Shown here piece after piece: positions 1-11,309 of a DNA stretch of 64,000 nucleotides. Below the pieces are notes generated by a model. It was given only the letters and a program-made list of their open reading frames with translations. It made no database searches and was not told the origin of the DNA. Within the stretch, counting starts at the first letter, position 1; each line of letters opens with the position of its first letter. Source of the DNA: Enterobacter sp. EA-1 (GTDB lineage Bacteria; Pseudomonadota; Gammaproteobacteria; Enterobacterales; Enterobacteriaceae). The position numbers were made by a program, and so were the translations under genes. The stretch spans positions 682,001 through 746,000 of the forward strand of contig CP025776.1 of assembly GCA_002886105.1 (NCBI GenBank), read 5' to 3'.

Positions 1-590
1 GCTGCCAATATCATGAATTTTTGCTCCCCGGCTGAACCACGCGGAATTGGCAAGCTGCATGATTTTGGCGCTTAGTGCAGGGTCGCTGCCAAGACGTTCC
101 GCGATCTGTCGGGTATCGCTGGCGGGGCTGGCAATCAGTTGGCAGACTTCGGTGAACACTTTTGGCGAGGCGGGTAGCTGATTAATCCGTCCAACCATCC
201 CAAGGACAGCGGGATCTTTAAACATATCGCGTAACGTCAGGGCGCTGCCGATCATCGTGAGCAACGTTGCGCTGTCGCAGGGTTTTGCCACAAACCGGTG
301 AGCGACTTCCAGCATACGCCGGGTGGCGTCTGGTTCGGAGTAGCCGGAGAGGATCATGCGTATTGTGCCGAGGGCCAGCGATCGCGCACCTGAGCCAGTA
401 ACTCTGCGCCGTCCATAAAAGGCATGCGCATATCGGACACCACCACGTCCGCCGGGGTCTCTTCCAGCATCGCCAGCGCTTCAGGGCCGCTGGTGGCGAA
501 GCGACACTCCCAGTCGGCATCGTGCATCATGATCGCCCGCTCAATACCCGACAGCACCCTGCTTTCGTCATCCACGAACATCACTTGCAT
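1..590 (-). CDS. Response regulator with REC and HDOD domains (partial, C-terminus beyond the window edge)
   Basis: The N-terminal receiver domain (residues 1-115) has the acidic pair at D7-D8 and the phospho-acceptor D53 in [10 protein letters not shown] Lys-containing VAKPCD follows in the corrected frame. After that comes an HDOD domain with motifs [11 protein letters not shown] and [22 protein letters not shown] proteins are output modules in signalling and lack the HD phosphodiesterase residues. The frame breaks at about 368-374, where an expected CCTGG reads CCCTCGG on the coding strand. The ATG at 590 lies inside the end of the kinase gene (10 bp overlap), so the pair is co-translated. 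The most likely role is the output partner of the adjacent kinase; its target is unknown. Confidence 0.85.
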
Positions 591-1689
591 GCCGGATCAT
601 CCTCCTTGTTGCTGCGTAGCGGAAACAGCAGGATAAACGTTGAGCCGACGCCCTCTTGCGACTCACAGCGGATCTGTCCGTCGTGTTTGTCCACCACCGT
701 TGAATAGACAATCGCCAGCCCTTGCCCTGTCCCTTTTCCCACGGCTTTAGTGGTAAAAAGGGATCGAAAATGCGGTCACGGATCGCCGCCGGGACACCGC
801 TGCCATCGTCGTTGACGCGGATTTCCAGATAGTCACCGTTCTGTTGCGCAGAAATAGTGATGCGGCCTTTCTCTTTAACGCCTTCTTTCAGTGTGTCCGC
901 AATAGCGTGCGCGGCGTTGACCACCGGGTTGAGAATAGCACCGGCCAACCATATCGCGCAGGCAGGGAAGCTGTGGTAAATCGTCGCTGAAATGGGTTTC
1001 AAGATCGGCAACGTACTTCCATTCGTTGCGGGCCACGGTCACCGTGGTATTGATGACTTCGCGTATATCCACCCGTTCCTTCACATTTTGCGACGGGTGT
1101 GAGAACTCTTCATGGCGGCGACGATCCGGCGATATGGCCCAGTGCCTTCGAGTGATTCGTCCAGCGCGCACGGGATCTGGCGGCGCAAAAGTCTAACTTT
1201 GTGCGCTTGAGCGTCGCGTCAAATTCCGCCATAGCGGGCTCATCGGCCAGTTTCCCGCGCGCGGCCTCGGCCAGCGCAAGAGCCGCATCAAGCAGCGTTA
1301 ACAGCGTCGCATTCGCACTTTTAACAAAGCCGACATTGTCGGAGACATACTGGGTCGGCGTGTTGATTTCATGGGCGATACCGGCGGCAAGCTGGCCGAT
1401 GGATTCCATTTTTGCGCCTGGAAGCAATTGCGTTTGGGTAATGCGTAACTCAGCCAGCGCCTTTTCCAGTTCGTGTCGCTCGCTTTCCAGCTCCATTGTC
1501 TTACGGGCGACCACTTTTTTCCAGCCCCACATTCTGCTCCAGAATGGCGAACGGCGTGGCGTGGCTGTGTCGGGCTTCTTGTGCGATGCGGCGTTTCAGG
1601 ACGTCGATGGTCTTATCCCCGGGCGATGAGCTTGCGCTCATAATCCGCGAGGAAAGGCCGGTCTGGGAGGCTTCGGGAAAGGCGGACAT
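581..1689 (-). CDS. Cytosolic sensor histidine kinase of a FIST-linked signalling operon
   Basis: The protein has an N-terminal coiled-coil stretch (about residues 60-95), then an H-box [13 protein letters not shown] holding the phospho-His, then an HATPase_c domain with [14 protein letters not shown] (N box), DDGSGVP (G1) and a corrected GQGLAIV. No membrane segment or PAS domain is visible, so input probably comes from a partner protein, most simply the FIST protein whose stop codon lies 5 bp upstream of this ATG. The gene overlaps the response regulator by 10 bp. Several frameshifts (near 730-760, 940, 1110-1190, 1415, 1525) break it. The ORF pieces join in order into one normal-length kinase. 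Confidence 0.85.
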
Positions 1690-1694
1690 AATGG

Positions 1695-2792
1695 TTAACC
1701 TCCAATGGCAACACCTGTAAATGTCTGGTTTACGTGCAGGCCGTTATATTGCTCGCCGTAGGTTGAGAACCCTACCACCTTGTTCTGCACCATAATTTCG
1801 CCGATCTGTTGCTCAAGACCCTCTTTTCGAACTGGAGACGGCGCAGGATGCAATCACAGCCGATGATGACAGCGGGATCCGGGATGGTTTCACGCACTTT
1901 GTCAAAGGCTGGCTAAAGGTCTGGATCGGATCCTCGGCAATGCCGATCGACACGATCAACCCTTCTTCAATGGCGCAATAACAAGTAAGAGAGGTCCGCG
2001 TTCATTTTCTGGATCGAACGTAAGGCTCGTCGCCGAAAGAGAACCAGCGGGTTTCGGGAGAAGACCGTTGGTGTTAATTCATCGACAGTCAGGCCAAGAG
2101 ACTCCGCATACACCTGTGCGGCAGGTTCGCCGTTGATCTCAAGAATAAGCCGTTTCTCGGCATCGGCCTCGGTGATAACCAGTTCCACGTCGCTGGGTTC
2201 GAAATGCTGGATCTTAAAGGTGGCGACCGGAGAGCTGGTTTCGATAACGGCAAAAACGGCGGCATCGGAAACGAAATGTCCATTACCATCGTAGACGTAG
2301 CTTTTTCGAAACGTAAATCGTCGCCTGCGGACCCCCCGACGATAGGAACATTGCCTATCTGCTGATACAGGTTCGCGACAAGGCGCTCTTCGGCCATTGA
2401 AAGACCATCGACCAGCAGCAGGCCGAAACGGTGCAGGTTGGGTCTCTCGGCTGTCGCGATGAATGGTTTCGGCGATGTCGGTGATGACGGCGGTGTATTC
2501 AACCAGTGGGTGGATCATAAAAGTGCGGGCGCGAAAACCACCGCCTAATCCAAGCCCCAGTAGCCCGGAGTGCTGGAAACCTTCTGTGCCAATGTGACCT
2601 GAGGAAGTACAACCGATGCAGGGGCAGGAAAAGGTGCTTTTTAATGCGGCCTAGTGCTTCCAGATCATAATCCGGAGAGCAGAAGAAAATAACGGTTTCG
2701 ATTTCGTCGTGACCGATCTGTTCAGCAAACTCGGCCACTGCCTGAACCGGATCCGGAGACTCGCTACTTGCATATCTGGGCTGGAAATTCAC
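1695..2792 (-). CDS. FIST N/C-domain sensory protein (NosP-like candidate)
   Basis: The corrected reading shows FIST_N (about residues 20-200: VIFFCSPDYDLEALG, VVGGSAGDDLRF-type segment) followed by FIST_C ending FTGVAIGG. FIST domains are ligand sensors that commonly sit next to histidine kinases or c-di-GMP enzymes. One subfamily, NosP, binds haem and nitric oxide. I chose the GTG at 2792 because GGGAGATGATGAC precedes it at good spacing; an ATG at 2846 would add residues unlike the family. Frames change several times (near 1830, 2030, 2315, 2500, 2615), as elsewhere in this window. It is first in a three-gene operon with the kinase and the REC-HDOD regulator. Assignment to FIST is firm; the ligand is inference. 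Confidence 0.8.
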
Positions 2793-3037
2793 GTCATCAT
2801 CTCCCCATTGTGAACAGCTACCTTCGCGTCTGTGCTCGCGGTCCAATAATTCGTCAACTGTCCCGATGATGGAAGATTAGGAGCTGGACCCGTAAATAGC
2901 AAATCCGCAGGGCTATAATTTGACTGGATTTTTTACTTATATTTTTCTTCTATAACGCGGGGGAGTTTACTGTCCTTATGGCAAGGTTGGGCAACGATAT
3001 AGGGAGGGAACCGGCGGAGATTTATGATGCGCCGAAA

Positions 3038-3432
3038 TTACTTTGGCGCAAGATCATTGAGTTTAAAATTTCTTGACCAAAGCCGCTTGGTTGCAACTTT
3101 GTCTGCTGGCTGTGCAGTAATGACGGTAACACTGTATTCTTCGTCTCTCTTGAAACGGTAGTTGACAGGAATACACTCACCCGCCTGTAGGGTATATGAC
3201 GGCGTGTTAAAGTTGTCTTGTTTCCAGACTTCCTGCATCTGACCTTTTGCATCTCTTACTGACAACGACAGAATAAGTAGTTTCGCATGGCCACTTTTAA
3301 CGGTGGCGTCATTACTAACAGAAATACAGGGTTCGTTGCCGTTAAGAGTGACATCAGCAAGCCGGTAGGCGTTATGCTCCATCGTACAACCGGTAAGTAA
3401 CGGCGGGATGATAAAAGAATGTTCCATTTCAT
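3038..3432 (-). CDS. Periplasmic lipoprotein resembling T6SS immunity lipoproteins
   Basis: The mature part is a clean reading of about 115 residues. It starts at a lipobox LLTGC and contains SYTLQAGECIPVNYRF and WSRNFKLNDL, features I recall from a family labelled putative T6SS immunity periplasmic lipoprotein in Klebsiella and Enterobacter. The start ATG at 3432 (MKWNILLSS) follows AGGAG and gives a plausible signal peptide. A one-base loss at CCCGCC (about 3405, probably a damaged CCTGG) separates it from the lipobox frame. The ATG overlaps a TGA of an upstream reading (ATGA), suggesting translational coupling. No T6SS structural gene is seen in the window, so this would be an orphan. The family assignment is from memory. 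Confidence 0.6.
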
Positions 3433-3770
3433 TTCCATAAGCTCCTTTTGTCTCGTGGGGATGCAAGAAAATACTGCAATGTGAATCGCCCCGGATAATA
3501 CAGATACTTTCGAGCCGTTGATAATATTGACGTTCATATTCCGCCGGTGACATTTGAGCTCTCGAACCATGCCAGCTTACTTGTTATAGAACATTTCTCT
3601 GTATTCAAAAATATTGCTGCTGAGTTCTTCTCGCGTTCTGTAGATCTTTTTTCTTGAGCAGTTCGCGCTTCAGTAACGGGAAAAAGCTCGCTCGTTATCA
3701 TGACAGTTACGACGAGGGTTCCAGCCCATAGGATTGCAGGAGCGACGGCCACTCATGGCTTGTATACTCA
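3429..3770 (-). other. Possible broken upstream gene coupled to the lipoprotein
   Basis: Between the lipoprotein and the divergent membrane protein the minus strand carries overlapping readings that look protein-like in pieces. There is a charged helical stretch (REELSSNIFEYREMFYNK), then YERQYYQRLESI, then a third frame ending SPRDKRSLWK with a TGA at 3431-3429 that overlaps the lipoprotein ATG. A single gene with two or three frameshifts would explain this. I do not recognise the product. An effector or second lipoprotein partner is possible but unsupported. Confidence 0.3.
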
Positions 3771-3806
3771 TTGCCTTGTTGTAACATTCTGGTCCAATAA
3801 CTGATT

Positions 3807-4100
3807 ATGGTGGCTGACAGGGACAAGGAAGAAAATGAAAAAACAAAGAAAAAATTAGCTTACGTAGTGCTATCAATTATTTTCTTTCTAATAATTCCGG
3901 AAGTCGTTTTGCGGGTGGTTTCAACGGATGATTTGGGTCGACTCAGTGATTACACAAGCTTGTGGGGCACGTTAAACCCGCTTCTTTCTTTGCTCATTTC
4001 CCTCGGGTTGGCGTCTTTCATTCTGGCCTTTTTGACTGTTTTTATTGTCGGCAAAATTTTCCGTGCTCTATCGCGGCTAGGGCTTAATCAAAGAAGCTAA
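3807..4100 (+). CDS. Small two-TM membrane protein of unknown function
   Basis: This is a 97-residue protein with a charged, Lys/Glu-rich N-terminus (residues 1-17) and two hydrophobic helices, about 17-36 (LAYVVLSIIFFLIIPEVVL) and 57-84. The basic C-terminus ends near SRLGLNQRS. The reading is intact. There is no strong Shine-Dalgarno before the ATG, so the start is uncertain. It is divergent from the lipoprotein genes and is followed by a good rho-independent terminator at 4187-4207. I do not recognise a family. Base composition is more AT-rich than the flanking core genes, as expected for acquired DNA. Confidence 0.5.
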   Translation: MVADRDKEENEKTKKKLAYVVLSIIFFLIIPEVVLRVVSTDDLGRLSDYTSLWGTLNPLLSLLISLGLASFILAFLTVFIVGKIFRALSRLGLNQRS

Positions 4101-4186
4101 AACACCGCGCCGGTGGCAACTTGCACATAGCGCATGTAACGAGTGCATTGCTTTGCATTCGCCTTGTCTCATCGAACATAACAATT

Positions 4187-4207
4187 ACCCGCCTTGAGCG
4201 GGTTTTA
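4187..4207 (+). terminator. Rho-independent terminator after the small membrane protein
   Basis: The inverted repeat ACCCGC / GCGGGT with a CTTGA loop is followed by TTTTA. It lies about 85 bp past the stop of the 97-residue membrane protein. The remaining 4101-4268 holds no recognisable gene. Confidence 0.65.
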
Positions 4208-4268
4208 TATGGGCTTGGCTGGGCAAGGTCGTAGAATCCTGCTGCCATTTCATCGCCACTCTGAAAAT

Positions 4269-4295
4269 AAAAAAAGCCACCGTGAGAGGTGGCTT
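4269..4295 (-). terminator. Terminator of the tRNA-Ile2 transcript
   Basis: On the minus strand AAGCCACC ... GGTGGCTT forms a perfect stem with a short loop and then runs into a T tract. It is placed 27 bp after the tRNA 3' end. Confidence 0.8.
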
Positions 4296-4321
4296 AATTA
4301 TATGATTTTAAAACTAAAATT

Positions 4322-4397
4322 TGGTGGCCCCTGCTGGACTTGAACCAGCGACCAAGCGATTATGAGTCGCCTGCTCTAACCACTGAGCTAAGGGGCC
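4322..4397 (-). tRNA. ileX: tRNA-Ile2 (anticodon CAT, lysidine-modified), encoded CCA
   Basis: The 76-nt cloverleaf on the minus strand has acceptor GGCCCCT pairing with AGGGGCC, a D-loop with TTAGAGC, anticodon loop CTCATAA, T-arm GGTTCAAGTCC and an encoded CCA. CAT anticodons occur in Met and Ile2 tRNAs. This sequence matches the E. coli ileX/ileY tRNA as I recall it, in which C34 is converted to lysidine by TilS to read AUA. It is next to mug, as in E. coli. Its 3' end faces the accessory genes at 1-4200, the orientation expected of an island insertion site, but I see no repeated 3' fragment. Confidence 0.95.
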
Positions 4398-4524
4398 GTG
4401 GCGGGGAATTATAAAGTAACTTACCCACGCAATCCAGCGGGAATCGCACCGGCTGATGTTTTTATAAACAACCTATTTTCAATCCCTTATACTGGCTTTT
4501 TACTGCATTCATCAGGAGGTGGGT

Positions 4525-5030
4525 ATGATCCACGATATTCTTGAGCCGGGGTTGCGGGTGGTGTTTTGCGGTATCAACCGGCAAGTCTTCCGCCCATACC
4601 GGTTTTCACTTTGCTCACCCGGGGAATCGCTTCTGGAAAGTGATCCACCCGTGCGGGCTTTACCGATACCTTACTGCGCCCGGAAGATGAACGGCATCTG
4701 CTTGATACCCGCTGTGGCATCACCATGCTGGTTGAACGCCCGACAGTGCAGGCAAGCGAAGTGGATCTTCATGAACTGCGTAGCGGCGGCAGGGAGTTGA
4801 TCAAGAAGATCGAAGATTACCAACCCGCTGCATTAGCGATCCTCGGTAAAAAAGCCTTTGAGCAGGCATTCAGCGTGCGCGGTGCGCCCTGGGGCAAACA
4901 GGCTATCACCATTGGTGTCACGCAGGTGTGGGTGCTGCCGAACCCCAGCGGGCTCAACCGCGCAACGCTGGATAAACTGGTGCAATCGTACCGGGAACTG
5001 GATGAGGCGCTGGTCACGCGCGGGCTTTAA
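4525..5030 (+). CDS. mug: G/U mismatch-specific DNA glycosylase Mug
   Basis: Mug removes uracil opposite guanine and ethenocytosine from DNA. The reading contains [41 protein letters not shown] and [19 protein letters not shown], covering the whole family length (about 168 residues). I chose the ATG at 4525 after AGGAGG; a GTG two codons upstream is in frame but less likely. The catalytic GINPG motif is broken: AACCCTGG reads AACCGG at about 4576, and a second break at 4648-4653 replaces CCAGG. Both look like sequencing errors. Gene order tRNA-Ile2, mug, rpoD (opposite strand) matches E. coli. Confidence 0.95.
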
Positions 5031-5048
5031 TACGGTGAGGGGGGAAAC

Positions 5049-5076
5049 AAAAGGCTTCCATTGCTGGAAGCCTTTT
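5049..5076. terminator. Bidirectional terminator between mug and rpoD
   Basis: The perfect inverted repeat AAAAGGCTTCC / GGAAGCCTTTT has a short loop, with A tract on one side and T tract on the other. It can stop both the mug and the rpoD transcripts. Confidence 0.9.
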
Positions 5077-5095
5077 AGCATTACGGCATAACGAG

Positions 5096-6949
5096 TTAAT
5101 CGTCGAGGAAGCTACGCAACACTTCAGAACGGCTCGGGTGGCGCAGTTTGCGCAGCGCTTTCGCTTCGATCTGACGGATACGTTCACGGGTAACGTCGAA
5201 CTGTTTACCCACTTCTTCCAGCGTGTGGTCGGTATTCATATCAATACCGAAGCGCATACGCAGGACTTTCGCTTCACGGGCGGTCAGGCCAGCCAGAACA
5301 TCGTGCGTGGCGGCGCGCAGGCTCTCAGTGGTGGCAGAGTCCAGCGGCAGCTCGAGGGTGGTATCCTCGATGAAATCACCCAGATGCGAATCTTCATCAT
5401 CACCAATCGGTGTTTCCATGGAGATGGGCTCTTTAGCGATTTTCAGCACCTTACGGATTTTGTCTTCCGGCATCAGCATGCGCTCAGCCAGCTCTTCCGG
5501 CGTCGGTTCACGCCCCATTTCCTGCAGCATCTGGCGGGAGATACGGTTGAGCTTGTTGATGGTCTCAATCATATGCACCGGAATACGGATGGTGCGCGCC
5601 TGATCCGCGATGGAACGGGTGATCGCCTGACGGATCCACCCGCGGGTTGCATAGGTGGAGAACTTATAGCCGCGGCGGTATTCAAACTTGTCTACCGCTT
5701 TCATCAGACCGATGTTGCCTTCCTGAATCAGATCGAGGAATTGCAGACCGCGGTTGGTGTATTTCTTGGCGATAGAAATAACCAGACGCAGGTTCGCTTC
5801 CACCATCTCTTTCTTCGCACGGCGGGCTTTCGCTTCGCCGATGGACATGCGACGGTTGATGTCTTTAACCTGCTCGATGGTCAGGCCGGTTTCTTCTTCG
5901 ATCTGCTGCAGCTTCAGCAGTGCGCGTTGTACTTCTTCGGTCACTTCGTGCAGTTTTTCCGACCACGGTTTGTTCATGGCCAATGCAGCGTTGAACCAGT
6001 TTCGCTGGTTTCATTGCCGGTGAACAACGTAATGAAGTTCTTTTTCGGCATTTTGCACTGCTCAACGCACAGCTTCATGATGATACGTTCACGGGTACGC
6101 ACGCGATCCATCATGGTGCGCATGCTGTTAACCCGAGGTAGTCGAACTGTTTCGGTACCAGACGGAACTGTTTGAACACTTCAGACAGCTTCAGGATCTC
6201 TTCCTGAGCGGCAGCGTGGCTGCGGCCTTTCGCTTTGATGGTGTCGCGGGTCAGTTCGTACTGGGTACGCAGTTCGCCGAATTTCTCGCGCGCCAGCTCA
6301 GGGTCGATGCTGTTGTCGTCATCGCTGTTATCGTCGCTGTCTTCTTCGTCTTCATCATCGTCATCGTCGTCCATCTCTTCGCTGGAGAGTTCAGAACCGA
6401 CGTGGGTCGCCGTAGGCGCCATGTCTTCTTCCGCATTGGGATCGACGAAGCCGGTGATCAGGTCAGACAGACGCGCTTGTTCTGCTTCAACGCGGTCGTA
6501 TTGTTCCAGCAGGTAAGTAATGGCTTCCAGGGTACTCGGCAACGGAGCACTGAACCTGATTAATCCCGTCTTCGATACGTTTGGCGATGTCGATTTCGCC
6601 TTCGCGGGTCAGCAGTTCAACGGTACCCATTTCGCGCATGTACATGCGCACCGGGTCGGTTGTCCGCCCGATTTCAGACTCAACGCTGGAAAGTACCTGC
6701 GCAGCAGCTTCTTCCGCATCTTCGTCGGTGTTGTTGGAGTTTTCGGCCAGCAACAGATCATCGGCATCCGGTGCTTCTTCCATCACACCGGATGCCCATA
6801 TCGTTGATCATTTGGATGATGTCTTCGATCTGATCGGAGTCGACGATATCTTCCGGCAGATGGTCATTGACCTCGGCATAGGTCAGATAGCCTTGCTCCT
6901 TACCACGGGTGACAAGAAGCTTCAGCTGTGACTGCGGGTTTTGCTCCAT
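5096..6949 (-). CDS. rpoD: RNA polymerase sigma factor RpoD (sigma-70)
   Basis: This is the principal sigma factor, about 613 residues. Visible regions are 1.1 ([16 protein letters not shown]), the acidic Asp/Glu-rich insert (6290-6380), region 2 ([21 protein letters not shown]), region 3 and region 4 ([20 protein letters not shown], ending SFLDD). Frames break at about 6790 (CCAGG site), 6528 (TTCAGG read as TTCCAGG), 6130 (CCTGG read as CCTCGGG) and 5995 (CCTGG lost). A 3-base in-frame insertion at 5637-5646 turns the invariant TWW of region 2.4 into TRGW. An essential gene cannot carry these changes, so they are sequence errors. It is the last gene of the rpsU-dnaG-rpoD operon. Confidence 0.98.
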
Positions 6950-7106
6950 AAGACGGTATCCACACTTAAATTCATGAGGGTTGGTGTCGGTCGGCGAAAT
7001 AAACCGCCAACATTTAACGCGAGGGTGTATTTATATTTTTGCCGCTGGCCCTCATCGCGGCTGTCGGGATCTACCCGAACGATTATCGGCACTTAAGCCG
7101 TTGAAT

Positions 7107-8858
7107 TCATTTTTTCGCCAGTTCACTGGTTTAACTGCCAGAGCTCCCGGCGTTCTTCGCTGCTTAAACCGTGTGTGTGCGATCGCGAGCTATCAACTCT
7201 TCTTGTCGCCGTTCAAGCATCGAATCAAGCATATGATTGAGTGCGTCGGTGAACGTTTTTCCGCAATGTCCTTATCTGCTATATCGTCCCACATTGACAG
7301 TTTTTTCAAGGGTTGCGGCCTCTTTTGTGCCGCGGTAATGCTCCAACAACTGCCCGGTGGTCAGTCCTCGGCTGTGACAAACAAGTGTTGACCAGTTCTG
7401 CAAATAAGCCAAGCCCGTGGTAGTCTGGATTGATCCAGACCTGTTAATGGTGGCACCGCTGGCGCCAGTTCCGGGTTCTGGATCAATAACCCTATCAGTA
7501 TACGCATGGTTGTGCGTTTTAGGCTGGGGAGCGGGGCGGACCACGCTGTTTTCCGCCTGTTTTGGCATTAATCGATCAAGCTGTGCATCATCGAAAATAC
7601 CAATCTTATTACCCAGCATCTGGCGCAACTGGATGCGCAATGTTTCGCCCGGTACTTGGTTGATTAACGGCAGCGCCAGCGCGGCCAGCTGCGTTGTACC
7701 GTCCGGCGTGGTTAAATCCGCCTGCGGCAACAGGCTGTTAAACAGAAACGTGGAGAGCGGCTGAGCCTGCTCCATCCGCGCTTCGAACGCCTCTTTACCT
7801 TCTTTGCGCACCAGTGTGTCCGGATCTTCACCGTCCGGCAAAAACATAAAACGTAGCTGGCGACCGTCGCTCATATACGGCAACGCCGTTTCCAGCGCTC
7901 GCCATGCGGCATCGCGGCCTGCACGGTCACCGTCGTAACAGCAGATGACGTTTTTCGTCACCCTGAACAGCAGTTGGATATGATCCGCCGTTGTCGACGT
8001 TCCCAGCGAGGCTACCGCGTAGTTGATGCCGTACTGCGCCAGCGCCACCACGTCCATATAGCCTTCGACGACTAACAGTCGCTGCGGTTCATCGTTATCC
8101 TGCTGCGCTTCATACAGGCCATACAGCTGGCGACCTTTATGAAAAATATCGGTTTCCGGTGAGTTCAGGTACTTGGGCGTATCATTACCTAATACGCGCC
8201 CGCCAAACCCAATCACCCGGCCACGCTTATCGCGGATGGGGAACATGGCCCGCTCGCGAAAGCGATCGTAACTGCGTCCCTGATCGTTCGTTACCAGCAT
8301 GCCTGCGTCGATCAGCGATTTGCGGTTTTCGCTGTTGCCGCCAAAACGCTTTAACACGTTGTCCCAGCCGGGTGGGGCGTAACCAATAGCGAACCGCGCA
8401 ATAATGTCGCTGCTCAAACCACGCTTTTGTAGATACTGGCGCGCAGGTTCAGCGGCAGGTTGCGTCAGAGATTGCTGATAAAATGCGTTCAGGCCGTCCA
8501 TCAGTTGATAGAGCGTTTGCCGTTGATGGCGCTCAATCAGACTTGGCCCGCTACCTGCTTCGAAAGGCACTTCAAGGTTGTGCATGGCCGCCAGTTCTTC
8601 GACACTTTCGACGAACTCGAGCTTGTCGTAGTTCATTAAGAAGTCGAGAGCGTTACCGTGCGCGCCGCAACCAAAGCAGTGGTAAAACTGTTTTTCACCA
8701 TTTACGGTGAAAGAGGGGGTTTTTTCGTTATGGAATGGACAGCACGCGTGGTAGTTCTTGCCCTGCTTTTTCAGCTTTACACGCGCGTCGATGAGATCGA
8801 CGATGTCGGTGCGCGCCAGCAGGTCATTGATAAAAACACGTGGGATTCGTCCAGCCAT
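7107..8858 (-). CDS. dnaG: DNA primase DnaG
   Basis: DnaG makes RNA primers at the replication fork. The zinc-binding domain (CCPFHNEKTPSF, FHCFGCGAHGN-like segment, residues 38-66), the RNAP core with TOPRIM (VVEGYMDV, CYDGDRAGRDAAW, GEDPDTLV) and the C-terminal DnaB-binding domain are all present, at the family length of about 581 residues. The first 440 residues read without a break. The last 140 are split at about 7480, 7420, 7300 and 7127. At 7127 CCAGGAA reads CCAGTGAA and creates a false stop six residues before the real end (ELAKK, TGA at 7107). It lies between rpsU and rpoD. Confidence 0.98.
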
Positions 8859-8940
8859 AGGCCCCGTTTATTTATATTCGTTGTCTTTCAGGCCGCTGCG
8901 ATGCAACCGGAAATCCGTAGAATATGTCAGCTTATAAACG

Positions 8941-8979
8941 AAAATAAGCCGCGCATTCCTTTCAGGGAAGCACGGCCTT
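8941..8979 (-). terminator. Leaky terminator between rpsU and dnaG
   Basis: On the minus strand AAGGCCGTGCTTCC / GGAATGCGCGGCTT forms a long imperfect stem followed by ATTTT. E. coli has an internal terminator (T1) at the same place, which lets rpsU be expressed far above dnaG. Confidence 0.75.
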
Positions 8980-9026
8980 ACAACTACAACTCGGTCTGCA
9001 ATTGAGGGCGATGCGCCCTCAACAGA

Positions 9027-10487
<1,461 letters not shown>

Positions 10488-10496
10488 TCGACGACA

Positions 10497-10522
10497 GCCC
10501 GGTTGCTGCTTACAAGCCGGGC
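10497..10522. terminator. Hairpin between convergent tsaD and plsY
   Basis: GCCCGGTTG ... CAAGCCGGGC forms a strong stem just past the tsaD stop and before the plsY stop. Flanking T tracts are short, so activity is likely but not certain. Confidence 0.55.
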
Positions 10523-10529
10523 AACATCC

Positions 10530-11147
10530 CTACTCTTCCCGTTTTTTTCTTTCTGAGCCGGGTCCAGATTTTGGTTTCCTGACGTCGCCACAGGCGCTGA
10601 ATATTGTCGTGGTGGCGCAGCAAGATCAGGCACGACAGCATCGCCACCGGGAAAGTGAACTGCGGTTTGAACCACCATACATAGAACGGGGCAATCAGCG
10701 CGCTGACAATCGCCCCCAGTGAGGAATAACCGCTTAGCAATACCGTCAGTAGCCGAGGTTCCCGCCATCACGCCCGTTAAATCCCAGCCAATCGGCGCAA
10801 TGGCGCCAAATGCCGTGGCCACACCTTTGCCGCCCCTGCTGGAATTTAAAGAAAACGGGCCAGATGTGTCCAAGACAGGCTGCGATCGCGATGAGCCCCA
10901 GCCAGAATGGCGTGATGCCAAGCGCGTACGCGCCCCAGACCGGCAGCATGCCTTTCAATACGTCGAAAATCAGTACCGTTACGGCTGCTCCTTTGCCGCC
11001 AATTCTTAATACGTTGGTCGCTCCGGGGTTTCCGGAGCCACTCTCGCGTGGGTCCGGAAGACCCGCGATGCGGCAGACCAGAATGGCGCTGGAGATTGAG
11101 CCGCAAAGATACGCGAGGAGGATCATTCCGGGCGCGATTGCACTCAT
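10530..11147 (-). CDS. plsY: Glycerol-3-phosphate acyltransferase PlsY
   Basis: PlsY is an inner-membrane enzyme that transfers acyl from acyl-phosphate to glycerol-3-phosphate. The first membrane helix [18 protein letters not shown] and the conserved [13 protein letters not shown] are clear. Then come [26 protein letters not shown] and the C-terminal [13 protein letters not shown]. Frames break at about 10846 (CCAGGG reads CCAGCAGGGG) and 10752 (CCTGG reads CCTCGG). An extra A near 10545 hides the natural end KKKREE and its TAG at 10530. The gene is convergent with tsaD and divergent from folB, as in E. coli. Confidence 0.97.
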
Positions 11148-11309
11148 AACGCTGTTCCGTTGTGAAAATGTCGTTTTATTCTCTGCATCCGTGGATAATA
11201 CGCATAAATTCCGGAAAGTGGTATCCGAGGGAATGCGCAAATCTGACGGACCGCCGGAAAGCGGCGGCCTGAAGCAAGACATGTGTAACCCAATAGCAGG
11301 CGAGGCGTA

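Noticed and set aside
4200-4400. tRNA-Ile2 as a proven integrative-element attachment site
   Set aside because: No direct repeat of the tRNA 3' end and no integrase are visible within the window; only the orientation fits.
5138-6175. Long open frame antisense to rpoD (345 codons)
   Set aside because: It mirrors the codon structure of rpoD on the opposite strand, lacks a ribosome-binding site, and has no recognisable family.
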